Positions 21,144 to 29,911 of a stretch of 47,922 bases of DNA are shown in pieces. The notes under the pieces are model-generated. The model did no database searches. It saw only the letters and a list, made by a program, of their open reading frames with translations, and was not told where the DNA came from. The position numbers and the translations under genes were made by a program. The stretch's first letter is position 1. Every line of letters starts with the position of its first letter. The DNA lies in the NCBI RefSeq assembly GCF_000466385.1, contig NZ_KE952892.1, positions 29,583 through 77,504 on the forward strand, in the 5' to 3' direction. Source of the stretch: Aneurinibacillus aneurinilyticus ATCC 12856. GTDB lineage: Bacteria; Bacillota; Bacilli; Aneurinibacillales; Aneurinibacillaceae.

Positions 21144-23661
21144 GAAAATCATCGGTGATAGTTTTACCGTTGATTATTTTGAAAGGAATCTTATTTTTAC
21201 AAAAAAAGCAACGCTCGCTGTTTATAAGATTCCTATTAGTCAAATTATGTTTAAGTCACAAGGGTATAAACAAAATGTGTTAAAAAAGTTAGAAAACTTA
21301 TTCTGGGTATATCGGGGGAAAGGCCAGCTTTTACTTCTGGCTCGTCAGGAATCATCTGATAAATACTTGGAAGAAACGAAGAATCTACAGTATGAGAACC
21401 GATTCCCCGAGGCATTTGAGGAATGGAATGATGCACAGCGAGAGCAACTGGATATTCAACCACCATGGACGCATGATCTATATATTCTTTTACAGCTACC
21501 GAAAAAGCGTCACTTGGATTCTGGTTTTGAGGTTTTAACCAAGGATGATTTTAAAGCCCAGGCAAAGAAATGGTATCAAATCATCACAGATACAGGGTTA
21601 CAGGCATTAGGCCGACGCGTGGATTTAGAGCTGGAGCAGGTTAAAGAGGCGATCAATTTAGAAAAGAGCCTGTATTCGCAGTTAAAAGGAACATGTCGGA
21701 TGGCAAAAGGAACCCCCAGGGATACAGAACGTCTGATTAAACGTAATTTCTTACGAGCTATTGGCGAGCCGGAGTTGCATATCACAGATAAATCGCCTGT
21801 GTCCTTGGTAGAAAAAAGAGGAACAGCGTACTTCCGACAAAAGAAAGCAGCCATGTTAAAAATGTTTGGAGATTCATATGTCAAACAAAATATGCAAAGT
21901 CTAGAGGTGCATCATCGAGATAAAGGGGAAGGTAAAGTATCCTATCAGACTTTTTTATCCTTGGTTGATATTCCGGATGATAACCCTGCAATAGATAGCG
22001 AGTGGCTGTACTGGCTAATGATTAATGACTTTCCTGTTGATGTGAGTGTCCGGTTTAATATTCTTGAGCCTGGAGACGAAAAGATACGGCTACGCCGGAA
22101 ACGAAAGGAGTATCGAGGGGAAGCGAAATCTTTAGTTGAAAGTGGAAAAGAAGTTCCGGACAGCATGATTGAAACAGATGAAGCGGGGCGCGATTTGGAA
22201 TATAAACTAGGGAAAGGGCAGCCTTTGATGTGGGCAGAGACCATTTTATGTATTTCTGCTACTTCAAAAACACAGATGGAGGAACGGGCGCGGACTATTG
22301 AAACCTTTTATAGACCACGCCATTTTATTTTTCAGCGTAGCGTAGGAGATGCCTTACGTTGTTTTCAAGCATTCATCCCGGGAGGAGACATGGAAGACTA
22401 CTGGTCGTTTCCGATGGACCCGGGTTTTTTAGCGTCAAGCGGGATTCACTGCTCGAATGAGATAGGGGACCCCGCTGGTCCATATTTGGGTTGTACCTTA
22501 CAGGGGGCACCGGTTCGTTATAACATGGCGCGGCCAATGAGTCGGGAACTTAATAAAGCAGGAACTATTGTTATCCTGGGGACGCTTGGCGGCGGGAAGA
22601 GTATGCTCAAGAAAAAGCTTATCATGGAAAATCTCCTACTAGGTGGCAAGGTCTTCTCTGTAGACCCAAAGGGAGAAGACCATGTATTCCTTGAGTTTCC
22701 ATGGCTCAGGCCATATACCAAAGTGCTGCGGTTCCGTGCCGGTAGTGAAGAGTCAACGCGTCTTAATATTTTTCGACTTTCTCATAATTTGGAGAAAGCT
22801 TGGGAGATTGCCAAGGGCTATTTAGAATTGCTGTTAGAATCTCGGACAGAGGAAAGAAGGCTAGTAATTGCCCAGGCTGTTAAAGCCACTATGCAACATC
22901 CATATCCTTCTATGAAACACTTTCAACGTGAGCTTGAGATTATTGTAGATTATGAAGAAGATGAAATGCTTAAATTAGAGGCGCGTCGATGCCTAATGCT
23001 GTTGAAATCATATGAAGATGATCCATTGGGGAAAATTGTGTTTCATGATGACCCGACAGAGATGGCGCTCTCTGAATATCCGTTGGTAATTGCGGATTTA
23101 CGCGGGCTTGTTCTTCCAAAAAGCTCGAAGGAGATGGATCAGCGTGTTTTAACACCAGTTGAACGTTTTTCTATCGGTATTATGTATCTTGTTACAGCAA
23201 TGGGCCAGGAGCTCATGTTGAATGCACCAAAGGAAATTGTAAAAATGTTTGCTTTGGACGAATCATGGGCTGTAACGAAAATCCCTCAAGGTGCACAACT
23301 GGTTCAAGAGTTTATCAAACTAGGTCGAAGCCTCAATATTGTACCTCTCCTGGCTACGCAGGAAGCATCAGACGTAGCAGCAGAGGAAATCAGAAACAAT
23401 GTGGGGATTGTCTTCTGTTTCCGGATGAACTCGGAGACGGAAATTGCCGACGCCATGGATATGCTTCGCATTTCCTCATCGGTCGAAGATATGGTACCGA
23501 GTTTCCAAGGACTCGAATCTGGATGGTGTTATTTCCGAGATATCGAGGGAAGAACAAATCAAATTTATGTATGGCTTCCTGAAACCTGGAAGAAAATATT
23601 CGATACAGCTAACGATACAGCAGAAGAGAAACGAAAGAAAAAGGGAAAAAAAGCAGCATAG
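21127..23661 (+). CDS. VirB4-family conjugation ATPase (TcpF-like)
   Basis: 844-residue ATPase that powers the mating channel. The ATG at 21127 is placed by GGAGGAGAGGAGG immediately upstream; a frame extending to 21094 is disfavoured. The N-terminal 450 residues are the VirB4/CagE-type region. Walker A is ILGTLGGGKSML (about 483-494), Walker B is MFALDESWAV (about 708-717), and LLATQEASDV matches the conserved glutamine motif. The C-terminus is a Lys-rich tail. Length and order agree with TcpF/ConE-type proteins. The next gene lies 75 bases downstream behind a 7-bp stem-loop (23675-23710). Confidence 0.93.
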   Translation: MGQAAKKIIGDSFTVDYFERNLIFTKKATLAVYKIPISQIMFKSQGYKQNVLKKLENLFWVYRGKGQLLLLARQESSDKYLEETKNLQYENRFPEAFEEWNDAQREQLDIQPPWTHDLYILLQLPKKRHLDSGFEVLTKDDFKAQAKKWYQIITDTGLQALGRRVDLELEQVKEAINLEKSLYSQLKGTCRMAKGTPRDTERLIKRNFLRAIGEPELHITDKSPVSLVEKRGTAYFRQKKAAMLKMFGDSYVKQNMQSLEVHHRDKGEGKVSYQTFLSLVDIPDDNPAIDSEWLYWLMINDFPVDVSVRFNILEPGDEKIRLRRKRKEYRGEAKSLVESGKEVPDSMIETDEAGRDLEYKLGKGQPLMWAETILCISATSKTQMEERARTIETFYRPRHFIFQRSVGDALRCFQAFIPGGDMEDYWSFPMDPGFLASSGIHCSNEIGDPAGPYLGCTLQGAPVRYNMARPMSRELNKAGTIVILGTLGGGKSMLKKKLIMENLLLGGKVFSVDPKGEDHVFLEFPWLRPYTKVLRFRAGSEESTRLNIFRLSHNLEKAWEIAKGYLELLLESRTEERRLVIAQAVKATMQHPYPSMKHFQRELEIIVDYEEDEMLKLEARRCLMLLKSYEDDPLGKIVFHDDPTEMALSEYPLVIADLRGLVLPKSSKEMDQRVLTPVERFSIGIMYLVTAMGQELMLNAPKEIVKMFALDESWAVTKIPQGAQLVQEFIKLGRSLNIVPLLATQEASDVAAEEIRNNVGIVFCFRMNSETEIADAMDMLRISSSVEDMVPSFQGLESGWCYFRDIEGRTNQIYVWLPETWKKIFDTANDTAEEKRKKKGKKAA

Positions 23662-23674
23662 AGTGCGAGAAATC

Positions 23675-23710
23675 AGCCCGATGGGATATGAGCAATCAAC
23701 TTGTCGGGCT
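23675..23710 (+). other. Stem-loop between virB4-like gene and next gene
   Basis: AGCCCGA (23675-23681) pairs with TCGGGCT (23704-23710) around a 22-base loop, followed by ATAAAATTAGGGAGGAG. There is no T-run, so an RNA-processing or stability element is more likely than a terminator. Confidence 0.4.
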
Positions 23711-23736
23711 ATAAAATTAGGGAGGAGAAGATTAGG

Positions 23737-24300
23737 ATGTTACAAGAAAATGGACTATTTGATGTTACCAAAATCAAAAAGGGAATGGGAGTGAGCTGGT
23801 ATACAGAAAAAGGTTCATACTCTGGTTTTGTGCTATCATCCACATCGGAAAAAATTGTGTTAAAAAGCAATAGGCATGATGATTATAGATGGGTAGCCAC
23901 GTACTCTCCTGAGTGTGTATCAACTGGCAAAGTAAAGATTGAAATTATGGATAAAAACGGTGCTGCTGAACAACTCGTGTTTTACCATGTTGGACATCAA
24001 CGTTCATGCGCTTGCTCAAAAAGTGAGGAATTTGTTTGCGACAGTTATACATCAGAACATCCAAAGCCAGAGGATGAAGATACAGACGAAGTTACATGGT
24101 ATACCTTTACCTTACAGATGGCTTATGTTGATGAGTTTAGGCGATTGTATCGTCAAATGATGGACATTATAAACAAACCGTTATCAAAACATGAAGAGGT
24201 GAATACAAGATTTACGCAGCTCGGAAAGGAAATGGCCTCCTTGTTAGTTGAAGAGCAAGAAATTCCGATTGGTCACTTTTTGTATTATGCAGCCAGGTAA
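23737..24300 (+). CDS. Hypothetical protein, 187 aa
   Basis: ATG at 23737 with GGGAGGAGA upstream; an in-frame TTG at 23701 lies before that site. The first 100 residues are beta-rich (GVSWYTEKGSYSGFVLSSTSEKIVLK), suggesting a small SH3- or OB-like barrel. A Cys cluster, HQRSCACSKSEEFVC, sits in the middle, then an acidic linker. A helical end follows (EFRRLYRQMMDIINKPLSKHEE). No signal peptide or membrane segment. Unknown accessory gene of the transfer operon. Confidence 0.72.
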   Translation: MLQENGLFDVTKIKKGMGVSWYTEKGSYSGFVLSSTSEKIVLKSNRHDDYRWVATYSPECVSTGKVKIEIMDKNGAAEQLVFYHVGHQRSCACSKSEEFVCDSYTSEHPKPEDEDTDEVTWYTFTLQMAYVDEFRRLYRQMMDIINKPLSKHEEVNTRFTQLGKEMASLLVEEQEIPIGHFLYYAAR

Positions 24301-24340
24301 CAAATCAATATAGAAAAATTTCAAGATAAGGGGGAAGAAT

Positions 24341-24727
24341 GTGGAGGTAGTTATACTAGCAGCAAAAGGCTTGTTTTATCTTGTTTTAGGATTTCTTTTG
24401 ATTTCATTACTCGAATTAAGACGTAGATATAAGGAAAATGGAAGAATAGATAAGCCTATTATGATAGCTACCCTTATTTTTTCCCTGTTTTTTGCTGTGG
24501 TAGCTTACATATCAAGTATGTCTCTTTCCTTAAAAATAACTGTCATGGGTGCAAAACTTTTGTTTTATCCTGCGTTAATCGTTCTTTGCGTAAAACTATT
24601 CGAGCTAGGATATAGCTATAAAAAACGTCGGAAAATTAATGCGGGAGAAGCAGTGTTTGTCTTTGTTCTGTTAATATTTTTCTGTCGTGTAACCTACTTA
24701 TCCAATATTTTCTTAGACATCTCTTAG
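24341..24727 (+). CDS. Small multispanning membrane protein, 128 aa
   Basis: GTG start behind AAGGGGGAAGA. Four hydrophobic helices (about 4-22, 38-56, 65-85 and 101-119) are connected by short basic loops such as RRRYKENGR and YKKRRK. Helices 1-2 and 3-4 look like a duplicated pair: LLFYPALIVLCVKLFELGYSYKK echoes LFYLVLGFLLISLLELRRRYKE. The family is not recognised. The internal duplication and operon position suggest an accessory channel or entry-exclusion-type protein, without direct evidence. Confidence 0.72.
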   Translation: MEVVILAAKGLFYLVLGFLLISLLELRRRYKENGRIDKPIMIATLIFSLFFAVVAYISSMSLSLKITVMGAKLLFYPALIVLCVKLFELGYSYKKRRKINAGEAVFVFVLLIFFCRVTYLSNIFLDIS

Positions 24728-24845
24728 TTTGATAAGGAATATCTCTAAGTAAATGTGTATGTGATTTGGAAAATATGTTCACAAGGCTCCTTTTTGTCGA
24801 TATAGTGAGTGTAAGACAGATAGGAAGATTATGGGGGGAGAAGTC

Positions 24846-25448
24846 ATGAAAGTACAGTTTAAAGGTATGCTTCTAGCAGCAGCCTTTCTTCTAACCGTGA
24901 CGGTAGGGTGTGGGAAGAAAGAGGAGCCGAGTAGTGCACCGGTTCCAGTGCAACAGGAAGAAATGCAGGCGGCTGCCAAACCAAAAGAGGAGAAACCGGC
25001 AGAAGGTTTTCCTGTTCCTATTCATGCAGATGGGAAAGTCGTATCGATAAATCAATTAGATGAGGCACAGAAGGCATCTGTGCAATTTGCGTATGATATT
25101 TTTCATACAGAAGGAATTAAAACAGAAAACGAACTTTTTGAAAAAATAAAGAATAAATACTATATTCAATTCTTTCCGGATAAGAAAATCCCTAAAGAAC
25201 TGGATAAACCGGAGCAACTGATTGCTGATTATGGTAGTGATATGTTGCCTCGTTATGAACCGAATCGTATCGTGAAATCAATTGTTGTAATGCCAGGTGT
25301 TCCCCAAGGATTGCTTGTTTGTGTGCCTATGTACATTGAATTAGCTGGGAGGGAAAACCTCCACGGAGTTGCTATTGTATATGATACCAATGAAAAACAT
25401 GCGAATGGAGCAGATAAGAATTTTCCTGTTCCGAATATTGATTATTAA
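24846..25448 (+). CDS. Lipoprotein of the transfer operon, 200 aa
   Basis: ATG at 24846 follows GGGGGGAGAAG. The lipoprotein signal runs to lipobox TVGC (about residue 22) after MKVQFKGMLLAAAFLLTVTV, then a low-complexity Glu/Pro/Ala linker (about 25-55). A compact domain follows (FPVPIHADGKVVSINQLDE ... NKYYIQFFPDKKIPKELDK). It would sit on the outer face of the membrane. The gene is followed within 10 bases by a terminator hairpin and then the VirB6-like gene. Such lipoproteins in mobile elements sometimes act in surface exclusion or channel assembly; which applies here is unknown. Confidence 0.78.
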   Translation: MKVQFKGMLLAAAFLLTVTVGCGKKEEPSSAPVPVQQEEMQAAAKPKEEKPAEGFPVPIHADGKVVSINQLDEAQKASVQFAYDIFHTEGIKTENELFEKIKNKYYIQFFPDKKIPKELDKPEQLIADYGSDMLPRYEPNRIVKSIVVMPGVPQGLLVCVPMYIELAGRENLHGVAIVYDTNEKHANGADKNFPVPNIDY

Positions 25449-25456
25449 CAAAGACC

Positions 25457-25485
25457 AAAACACCATTTTTGAAATGGTGTTTTTT
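25457..25485 (+). terminator. Strong terminator directly before the virB6-like gene
   Basis: Perfect 12-bp arms, AAAACACCATTT (25457-25468) and AAATGGTGTTTT (25472-25483), with a 3-base loop and then TTTATTTT. The start codon of the next gene is at 25508 and its AAAGGAGG at about 25496, so no promoter fits in between. Confidence 0.9.
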
Positions 25486-25507
25486 ATTTTAGTGAAAGGA
25501 GGTCATT

Positions 25508-28500
25508 ATGCCAAAGCGTAGCGTATATATAATCATTTTGACGCTCTTTTTGTGTTCTTTGGCAGCTTTTGCTTCAGCGGATTCGGACGCTACAGCCGAC
25601 TCGATTATCAATAATTTATATCCAACCGAGAAGGATATGAAAATAGATGTTCCAGGAATGAAACCGGCCTATAAAGAAGCAGCTCCAGAAAATTATAAAT
25701 GGGATACAGCATTACAAATCGTGGAGATGAATGGAATCATTCCTCAATGGAACGGACCTTCTGACACGATGGATAACTCCTTTGCCTCGATGATCTTTCG
25801 TTGGTCCGTTGCAATTGTCCGGATGGGAATTTTTATTTTCCAACTTGGTTTTTCCACGAATATTTTTGCTGATGGCATAAAGGAGATTGAGGGCCAAATA
25901 CAGGCAACAACAAATACCATCTATGGTCAGGTATTTTCGCTTGCTTCCCTGTTTACGATGATTTTTGTCCTGATTAAGTGGATTAATGGTGAAAAGGGCA
26001 AGATGATGAAGCTATTTTTTGGTTCGTTCATTTTGTCTGGAATCATGATGGGATTGATTCAAAACATTGGAGATGTTACCCGAGAGGCGTCTAAATTGTC
26101 GGACGGTGTTTCTATCATGACGTTGAATATTGCAAACTTAGAATCTCCCTCGAAAGGTGAGCAAGCACAAGCCGGTGGTATCAAACGAATGATGGAAACA
26201 ACAAACATGCTATGGAAAGTTATTGTAGACGATCCATGGACCATTGGACAGTTTGGGAGTGTAGATGCTCCCCAAATTAATGTGAAAGAAAGTAACGAAC
26301 TTAAGAGGAAAGGCGTTACTGTATCTACGGGTGGAACATGGAAAACAGAGTTTCTTAAATATGAACCAGGAAGTGATGAACGAAAAGCGCTTGTGGCGGT
26401 TCTAGCTGATCAAGACCTTGAGCATAGTAGCCCCATAGCTTCTAAGCTTATGCATGAAATCGGGCCTCCTGTTCGTACACAGGTTGGCTGGTTTGCTTTG
26501 ATTAACTCAATCCTTTCGCTTATATTATTTGGGGTTGTAGCAGGTTTAATGTTTGTAAGTGGGCTTTTACTTCTTGGTGGTATTTCAGTGTCGCCTTTTG
26601 CCCCGGTTCTCCCACTTTTAGGCGAATGGGGGATGAGGGTACTGCGTACATACGGGGTATTTATGTTGCGCTTTTTACTGTTAAAGGTGACAGCAACTTT
26701 GTATCTATCTATCATTATGTTGCTAATGTATATTGTCAGCAAGTTTTCGTTTCACTATATTGTTAAACAGATCATTATTCTTGGTATCCTGGTTACAGCG
26801 ATTATCCTTTCACCAAAAGTATGGAAGAGTTATGTTCAGGGATTGGCTGTTATTACAGGTATGGCCAAGCGAGCAACTGAACGATTTAAAAAGCGTGGTA
26901 CAAAAGAGAAAGTCGAAAATGTTTTTGGTCAGCATAGTCGAAGAAATCCACGCCTCACAAATAAAGGTCCGAACCAAAATACAAAAGCCAATGCAACAGA
27001 AGAGCTTATGAGTCTTCAACGTATTAAACGTGAGAATCCTGAGCGATATGCGTCCAGTGGTTTGGCTACAAGGGAACGACAGCTGCAGCAACAAATTAGA
27101 AATGAAAATCTTGCGAATATGGGGCTTCCACAGTTGCAGGCGGAGAGAAAAATGTATGAGAATCGTCTGAATGCAGGTGAACGATTGTCAGCAAGTGAAA
27201 GACAAGATTTAAGTCGAATTCAGGAGATGGAACGAAATCGTATTCGTAGCATGATGAGTGCCCAGGATCGCGTTGCCCTGGATCGTATTTGGGGAGAAGG
27301 TCAATCACTTCATAAGCAACAAAATGCATTACTACAGCAACAACTTGCTGATCCTACAGGGTTTTTACAACGCGGGGGAGATTTGCAGCTGCAGCATCTT
27401 CAAAGTCAACTACAGGGCAACCAGTTACGAGAAAATGAATTACTTTCTGCTTACGCAAGACTTAGCGGCATCGGTTCAGCTGATCGTTACAAATACTCAG
27501 AAAGTGAACGTGAAGCACGTTCTTCTCTCCGTAATTACTTAGGTGCTGGAAGTCAGGGCGTTCTTAATCGTCATTTGGCTAATGAAGCGCTCCAGGCTAT
27601 GGATAGACGACGTATGAATGAAATTGAGGCAATGGGCATGGATGAGCTTCGTAATGAACGAGGGGCCTATGAGGCACGTCTGAGCGAGAATGAAGTGCTT
27701 TCGCCAGCTGATCGCACCGATTTGGAATACATTCAACATACGGAATGGCAACGTGCATTAGAGAATCTTGGTCAGAATGAACGTAGTCAAGTGAATTCTC
27801 TGTATGATACAGGGCGCTCCCTGGAGGCAGAGCTAGCGGAGTTTAGTCGACAGCAACACGAAAGCCCGGCCCTATTTGCTCAACGTGGAGGACGCTCTCG
27901 CGTAACGCAAATGGAAAATGCAATAGCTGAGAACCGGTCAGAATTACAAAGTTTACTTATCGCCTCTGGTGCTGGCCCGGCGGCAGAAATATTTCGTCAA
28001 CATGCCGAAAATCGTGATATCCAACGCGATCAGGAAGTGGAACAAGCCCAACAAGAATTTGGTATGCGGGAACGGCAATTGCGTGATGAATGGGAAAAAA
28101 TTGAGCGCGTAAGGGAACAGGATCCTGTAGCCTTTGAATCTAATCCAATGGCTGGCCGTGCGCGTGAAGTGCGTAAGGAACTGAATAATATAGAGCTTGG
28201 GCGAATGTCATTGAGTGAACTTCGTGAGGAACATGCAGCATTATCACAGGTTCAACAAAAGACACCAGATATGATAGAACGTATGGAACAAATTCAGAAT
28301 CATGAACAGGAGCGTATCCTGGCATCTGTACCAAAGGATCGACAAAGTGATTTACAATCGGCTTGGAAGGAGAAAGAAGAGGCAACACAGGAATTAACGA
28401 ATATGCAGATGGAACGTCGAAGCATTCAAACTGCGCAAAAACAGCGTGGCTTTTTCACTGTAGAAGAACAAGATCGTATACGTCAACTTGATTTTACCGA

Positions 28501-28705
28501 GGTTCACTTGACAGAAAGGCTACGAGCTGCGATTCAAGAAGAAAGGAATGTATTACAAGAGGTGGGAGATGAAGTGCAAACATTTAAAACGCCAGATATT
28601 GATCAGATAGTGGCAACAATTCGTGAGTCGACAGAACAAGAATCCAATAATCCGAGTACGATGGCGGAGTGGATTGAGCAGCAAAGAAAGGAAAGTATGG
28701 TATAA
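25508..28705 (+). CDS. VirB6/TcpH-like membrane protein with long repeated cytoplasmic tail
   Basis: 1065 residues. A signal-like N-terminus (2-25) is followed by about seven hydrophobic segments between residues 95 and 450, including SILSLILFGVVAGLMFVSGL and FHYIVKQIIILGILVTAII. This is the polytopic core of VirB6/TcpH-type channel proteins. Residues about 455-1065 are hydrophilic, rich in Gln, Glu and Arg, and predicted coiled coil. They contain three copies of one unit at about residues 535, 705 and 895 (GLPQLQAERKMYENRL; GMDELRNERGAYEARL; SLSELREEHAALS), each with a following IQ-x-x-E helix. The stop codon overlaps the first bases of promoter repeat B. Confidence 0.85.
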   Translation: MPKRSVYIIILTLFLCSLAAFASADSDATADSIINNLYPTEKDMKIDVPGMKPAYKEAAPENYKWDTALQIVEMNGIIPQWNGPSDTMDNSFASMIFRWSVAIVRMGIFIFQLGFSTNIFADGIKEIEGQIQATTNTIYGQVFSLASLFTMIFVLIKWINGEKGKMMKLFFGSFILSGIMMGLIQNIGDVTREASKLSDGVSIMTLNIANLESPSKGEQAQAGGIKRMMETTNMLWKVIVDDPWTIGQFGSVDAPQINVKESNELKRKGVTVSTGGTWKTEFLKYEPGSDERKALVAVLADQDLEHSSPIASKLMHEIGPPVRTQVGWFALINSILSLILFGVVAGLMFVSGLLLLGGISVSPFAPVLPLLGEWGMRVLRTYGVFMLRFLLLKVTATLYLSIIMLLMYIVSKFSFHYIVKQIIILGILVTAIILSPKVWKSYVQGLAVITGMAKRATERFKKRGTKEKVENVFGQHSRRNPRLTNKGPNQNTKANATEELMSLQRIKRENPERYASSGLATRERQLQQQIRNENLANMGLPQLQAERKMYENRLNAGERLSASERQDLSRIQEMERNRIRSMMSAQDRVALDRIWGEGQSLHKQQNALLQQQLADPTGFLQRGGDLQLQHLQSQLQGNQLRENELLSAYARLSGIGSADRYKYSESEREARSSLRNYLGAGSQGVLNRHLANEALQAMDRRRMNEIEAMGMDELRNERGAYEARLSENEVLSPADRTDLEYIQHTEWQRALENLGQNERSQVNSLYDTGRSLEAELAEFSRQQHESPALFAQRGGRSRVTQMENAIAENRSELQSLLIASGAGPAAEIFRQHAENRDIQRDQEVEQAQQEFGMRERQLRDEWEKIERVREQDPVAFESNPMAGRAREVRKELNNIELGRMSLSELREEHAALSQVQQKTPDMIERMEQIQNHEQERILASVPKDRQSDLQSAWKEKEEATQELTNMQMERRSIQTAQKQRGFFTVEEQDRIRQLDFTEVHLTERLRAAIQEERNVLQEVGDEVQTFKTPDIDQIVATIRESTEQESNNPSTMAEWIEQQRKESMV

Positions 28706-28800
28706 ATCGTGCACTTTTTTGTGCACTTTTTCGTGCACTTTTTTGAGCACACTTTTTGCCGTTTCTATGTGGTAATATGATAGTGTAGGAAAAATAAATA
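28704..28800 (+). repeat. 97-bp promoter repeat, copy B
   Basis: Second copy of the block at 13483-13579, differing only in one base of the putative spacer (TTTCTATG versus TTTCTGTG). All four 12-bp GTGCAC units and the TATGAT -10 are conserved. It begins within the stop codon of the VirB6-like gene and is followed by an attenuator-like terminator and then the Tad-like operon. Copy A heads the conjugation operon, so the two operons should be co-regulated. Confidence 0.88.
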
Positions 28801-28811
28801 GTGCCAGCGGT

Positions 28812-28844
28812 AAGCCGTCTCGCTACAGGTGAGGCGGCTTTTTT
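28812..28844 (+). terminator. Leader terminator/attenuator of the Tad-like operon
   Basis: AAGCCGTCTC (28812-28821) pairs with GAGGCGGCTT (28831-28840), 10 bp with one G-T wobble, followed by TTTT. It lies immediately downstream of repeat B, in the same arrangement as the hairpin after repeat A but with a different stem sequence. The architecture (promoter, then terminator) is therefore shared although the stems are not. Confidence 0.88.
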
Positions 28845-28877
28845 ATGCCTAAAAATAACTGGAAGGGAGCCATGAAA

Positions 28878-29894
28878 ATGGAGGACATTGTTTTTTTCGA
28901 GGAAGAGAATACGGAGACTGGAGAACATGTTTCCCCTCAATTATTGTTAGCTTGCAATGCAAAACAACAGGAGGACTGGTTACGAAAGGAACTGGATGAT
29001 TTTGAGGAAAGTGGCCGGGTGAAGAATTTGGCGGAATTACAGAAGCATTTGAAGGATTGCAAGCCTATTGATATGGCCATTTTACTGAAAAGGAACAAAG
29101 TAGGCGGTGTGTATAAATCGGATGAAATGGCACGTGCCATTCTGGAGCACTCTCCAGATGCTCAGGTGCTTATTATTGTCGGCTCAAATGATGCAAAGGG
29201 ACAAAAGATTATTCAGGCTGCTGATGAAATGGGTTGCCGTACACTGGTAGCAAATGATGGCCAAAAGATTAATGGAGAAATGATTCAACAGGTAGTTCAA
29301 GAAATGGCCGATGAGATTCGTCAAAAATTTGAGGAATTGGAGGAAACATGGGAAGAAGAGCAAGAACTAGATTCTCTTGATGAGAAGCAATTGTTACATG
29401 TGGTGTATATAGAAGGTGCTAAAGGAGGAAGTGGAAGAACAACGGCCTTGGTTGCACTGGCCCGTTCACTTAAGGAAAAACAGAAGGAAGTAATTGTTTT
29501 GGATGATACACAGGGATGTACCTTCATGATTAAAGAAGAGGAAGGGATTAAGGTGAGGACAAGTAAAGAATTACCCGAATGGCCCGAGAAAGGATGGGTG
29601 CTTGTAGATGGCGCTCCACCGGAATCAATAGAAGAAGATGAGGACAAAGTAGTTCATCATGTATTAATCACTGATCCATCCCTTGAATCATTGAATCGAG
29701 CACAGAAAAAAATCAAGCCCGATACAATCATCATTGTTAATCGAACCTTAGAAAGTATCCCAACAGCAATTTATGAAAATGAACTTCAGAGGGAGCCATC
29801 ATTTATGGTTTATGCTGATCCGAGCTCTTATCTCATTATGGACACAGAAAAGGTATTATCCGATTGGAAGCCTCTGCTAAGTTACATTAGCTGA
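28878..29894 (+). CDS. CpaE/TadZ-like ATPase with altered P-loop
   Basis: 338 residues, ATG at 28878 (AAGGGAG upstream). An ATG at 28845 lies in the terminator T-run and is rejected. The N-terminal 150 residues form an alpha/beta receiver-like domain (DMAILLKRN ... AQVLIIVGSNDAKGQ). The C-terminal part is MinD/ParA-like: VVYIEGAKGGSGRTTALVAL (about 175-194) keeps the signature Lys of the deviant Walker A, but the second Lys is Arg. Strand VIVLDDTQ and GWVLVDGAPP take the switch positions. CpaE/TadZ proteins direct polar assembly of Tad pili. With the KGGSGRTT change, ATP hydrolysis may be weak or absent. First gene of the second operon. Confidence 0.78.
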   Translation: MEDIVFFEEENTETGEHVSPQLLLACNAKQQEDWLRKELDDFEESGRVKNLAELQKHLKDCKPIDMAILLKRNKVGGVYKSDEMARAILEHSPDAQVLIIVGSNDAKGQKIIQAADEMGCRTLVANDGQKINGEMIQQVVQEMADEIRQKFEELEETWEEEQELDSLDEKQLLHVVYIEGAKGGSGRTTALVALARSLKEKQKEVIVLDDTQGCTFMIKEEEGIKVRTSKELPEWPEKGWVLVDGAPPESIEEDEDKVVHHVLITDPSLESLNRAQKKIKPDTIIIVNRTLESIPTAIYENELQREPSFMVYADPSSYLIMDTEKVLSDWKPLLSYIS

Positions 29895-29911
29895 GGGGAG
29901 AGACAAAAAGG

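Noticed and set aside
13483-28800. 97-bp repeats as the ends of a composite mobile element or as att sites
   Set aside because: Both are followed by operon leaders and contain promoter elements; no recombinase lies beside either copy. Recombination between them could delete the 15 kb, but that is a consequence, not evidence for att sites.
28845-28877. ATG at 28845 as start of the first CpaE-like gene
   Set aside because: It lies in the T-run of the leader terminator and has no ribosome site; ATG 28878 has AAGGGAG at correct spacing.
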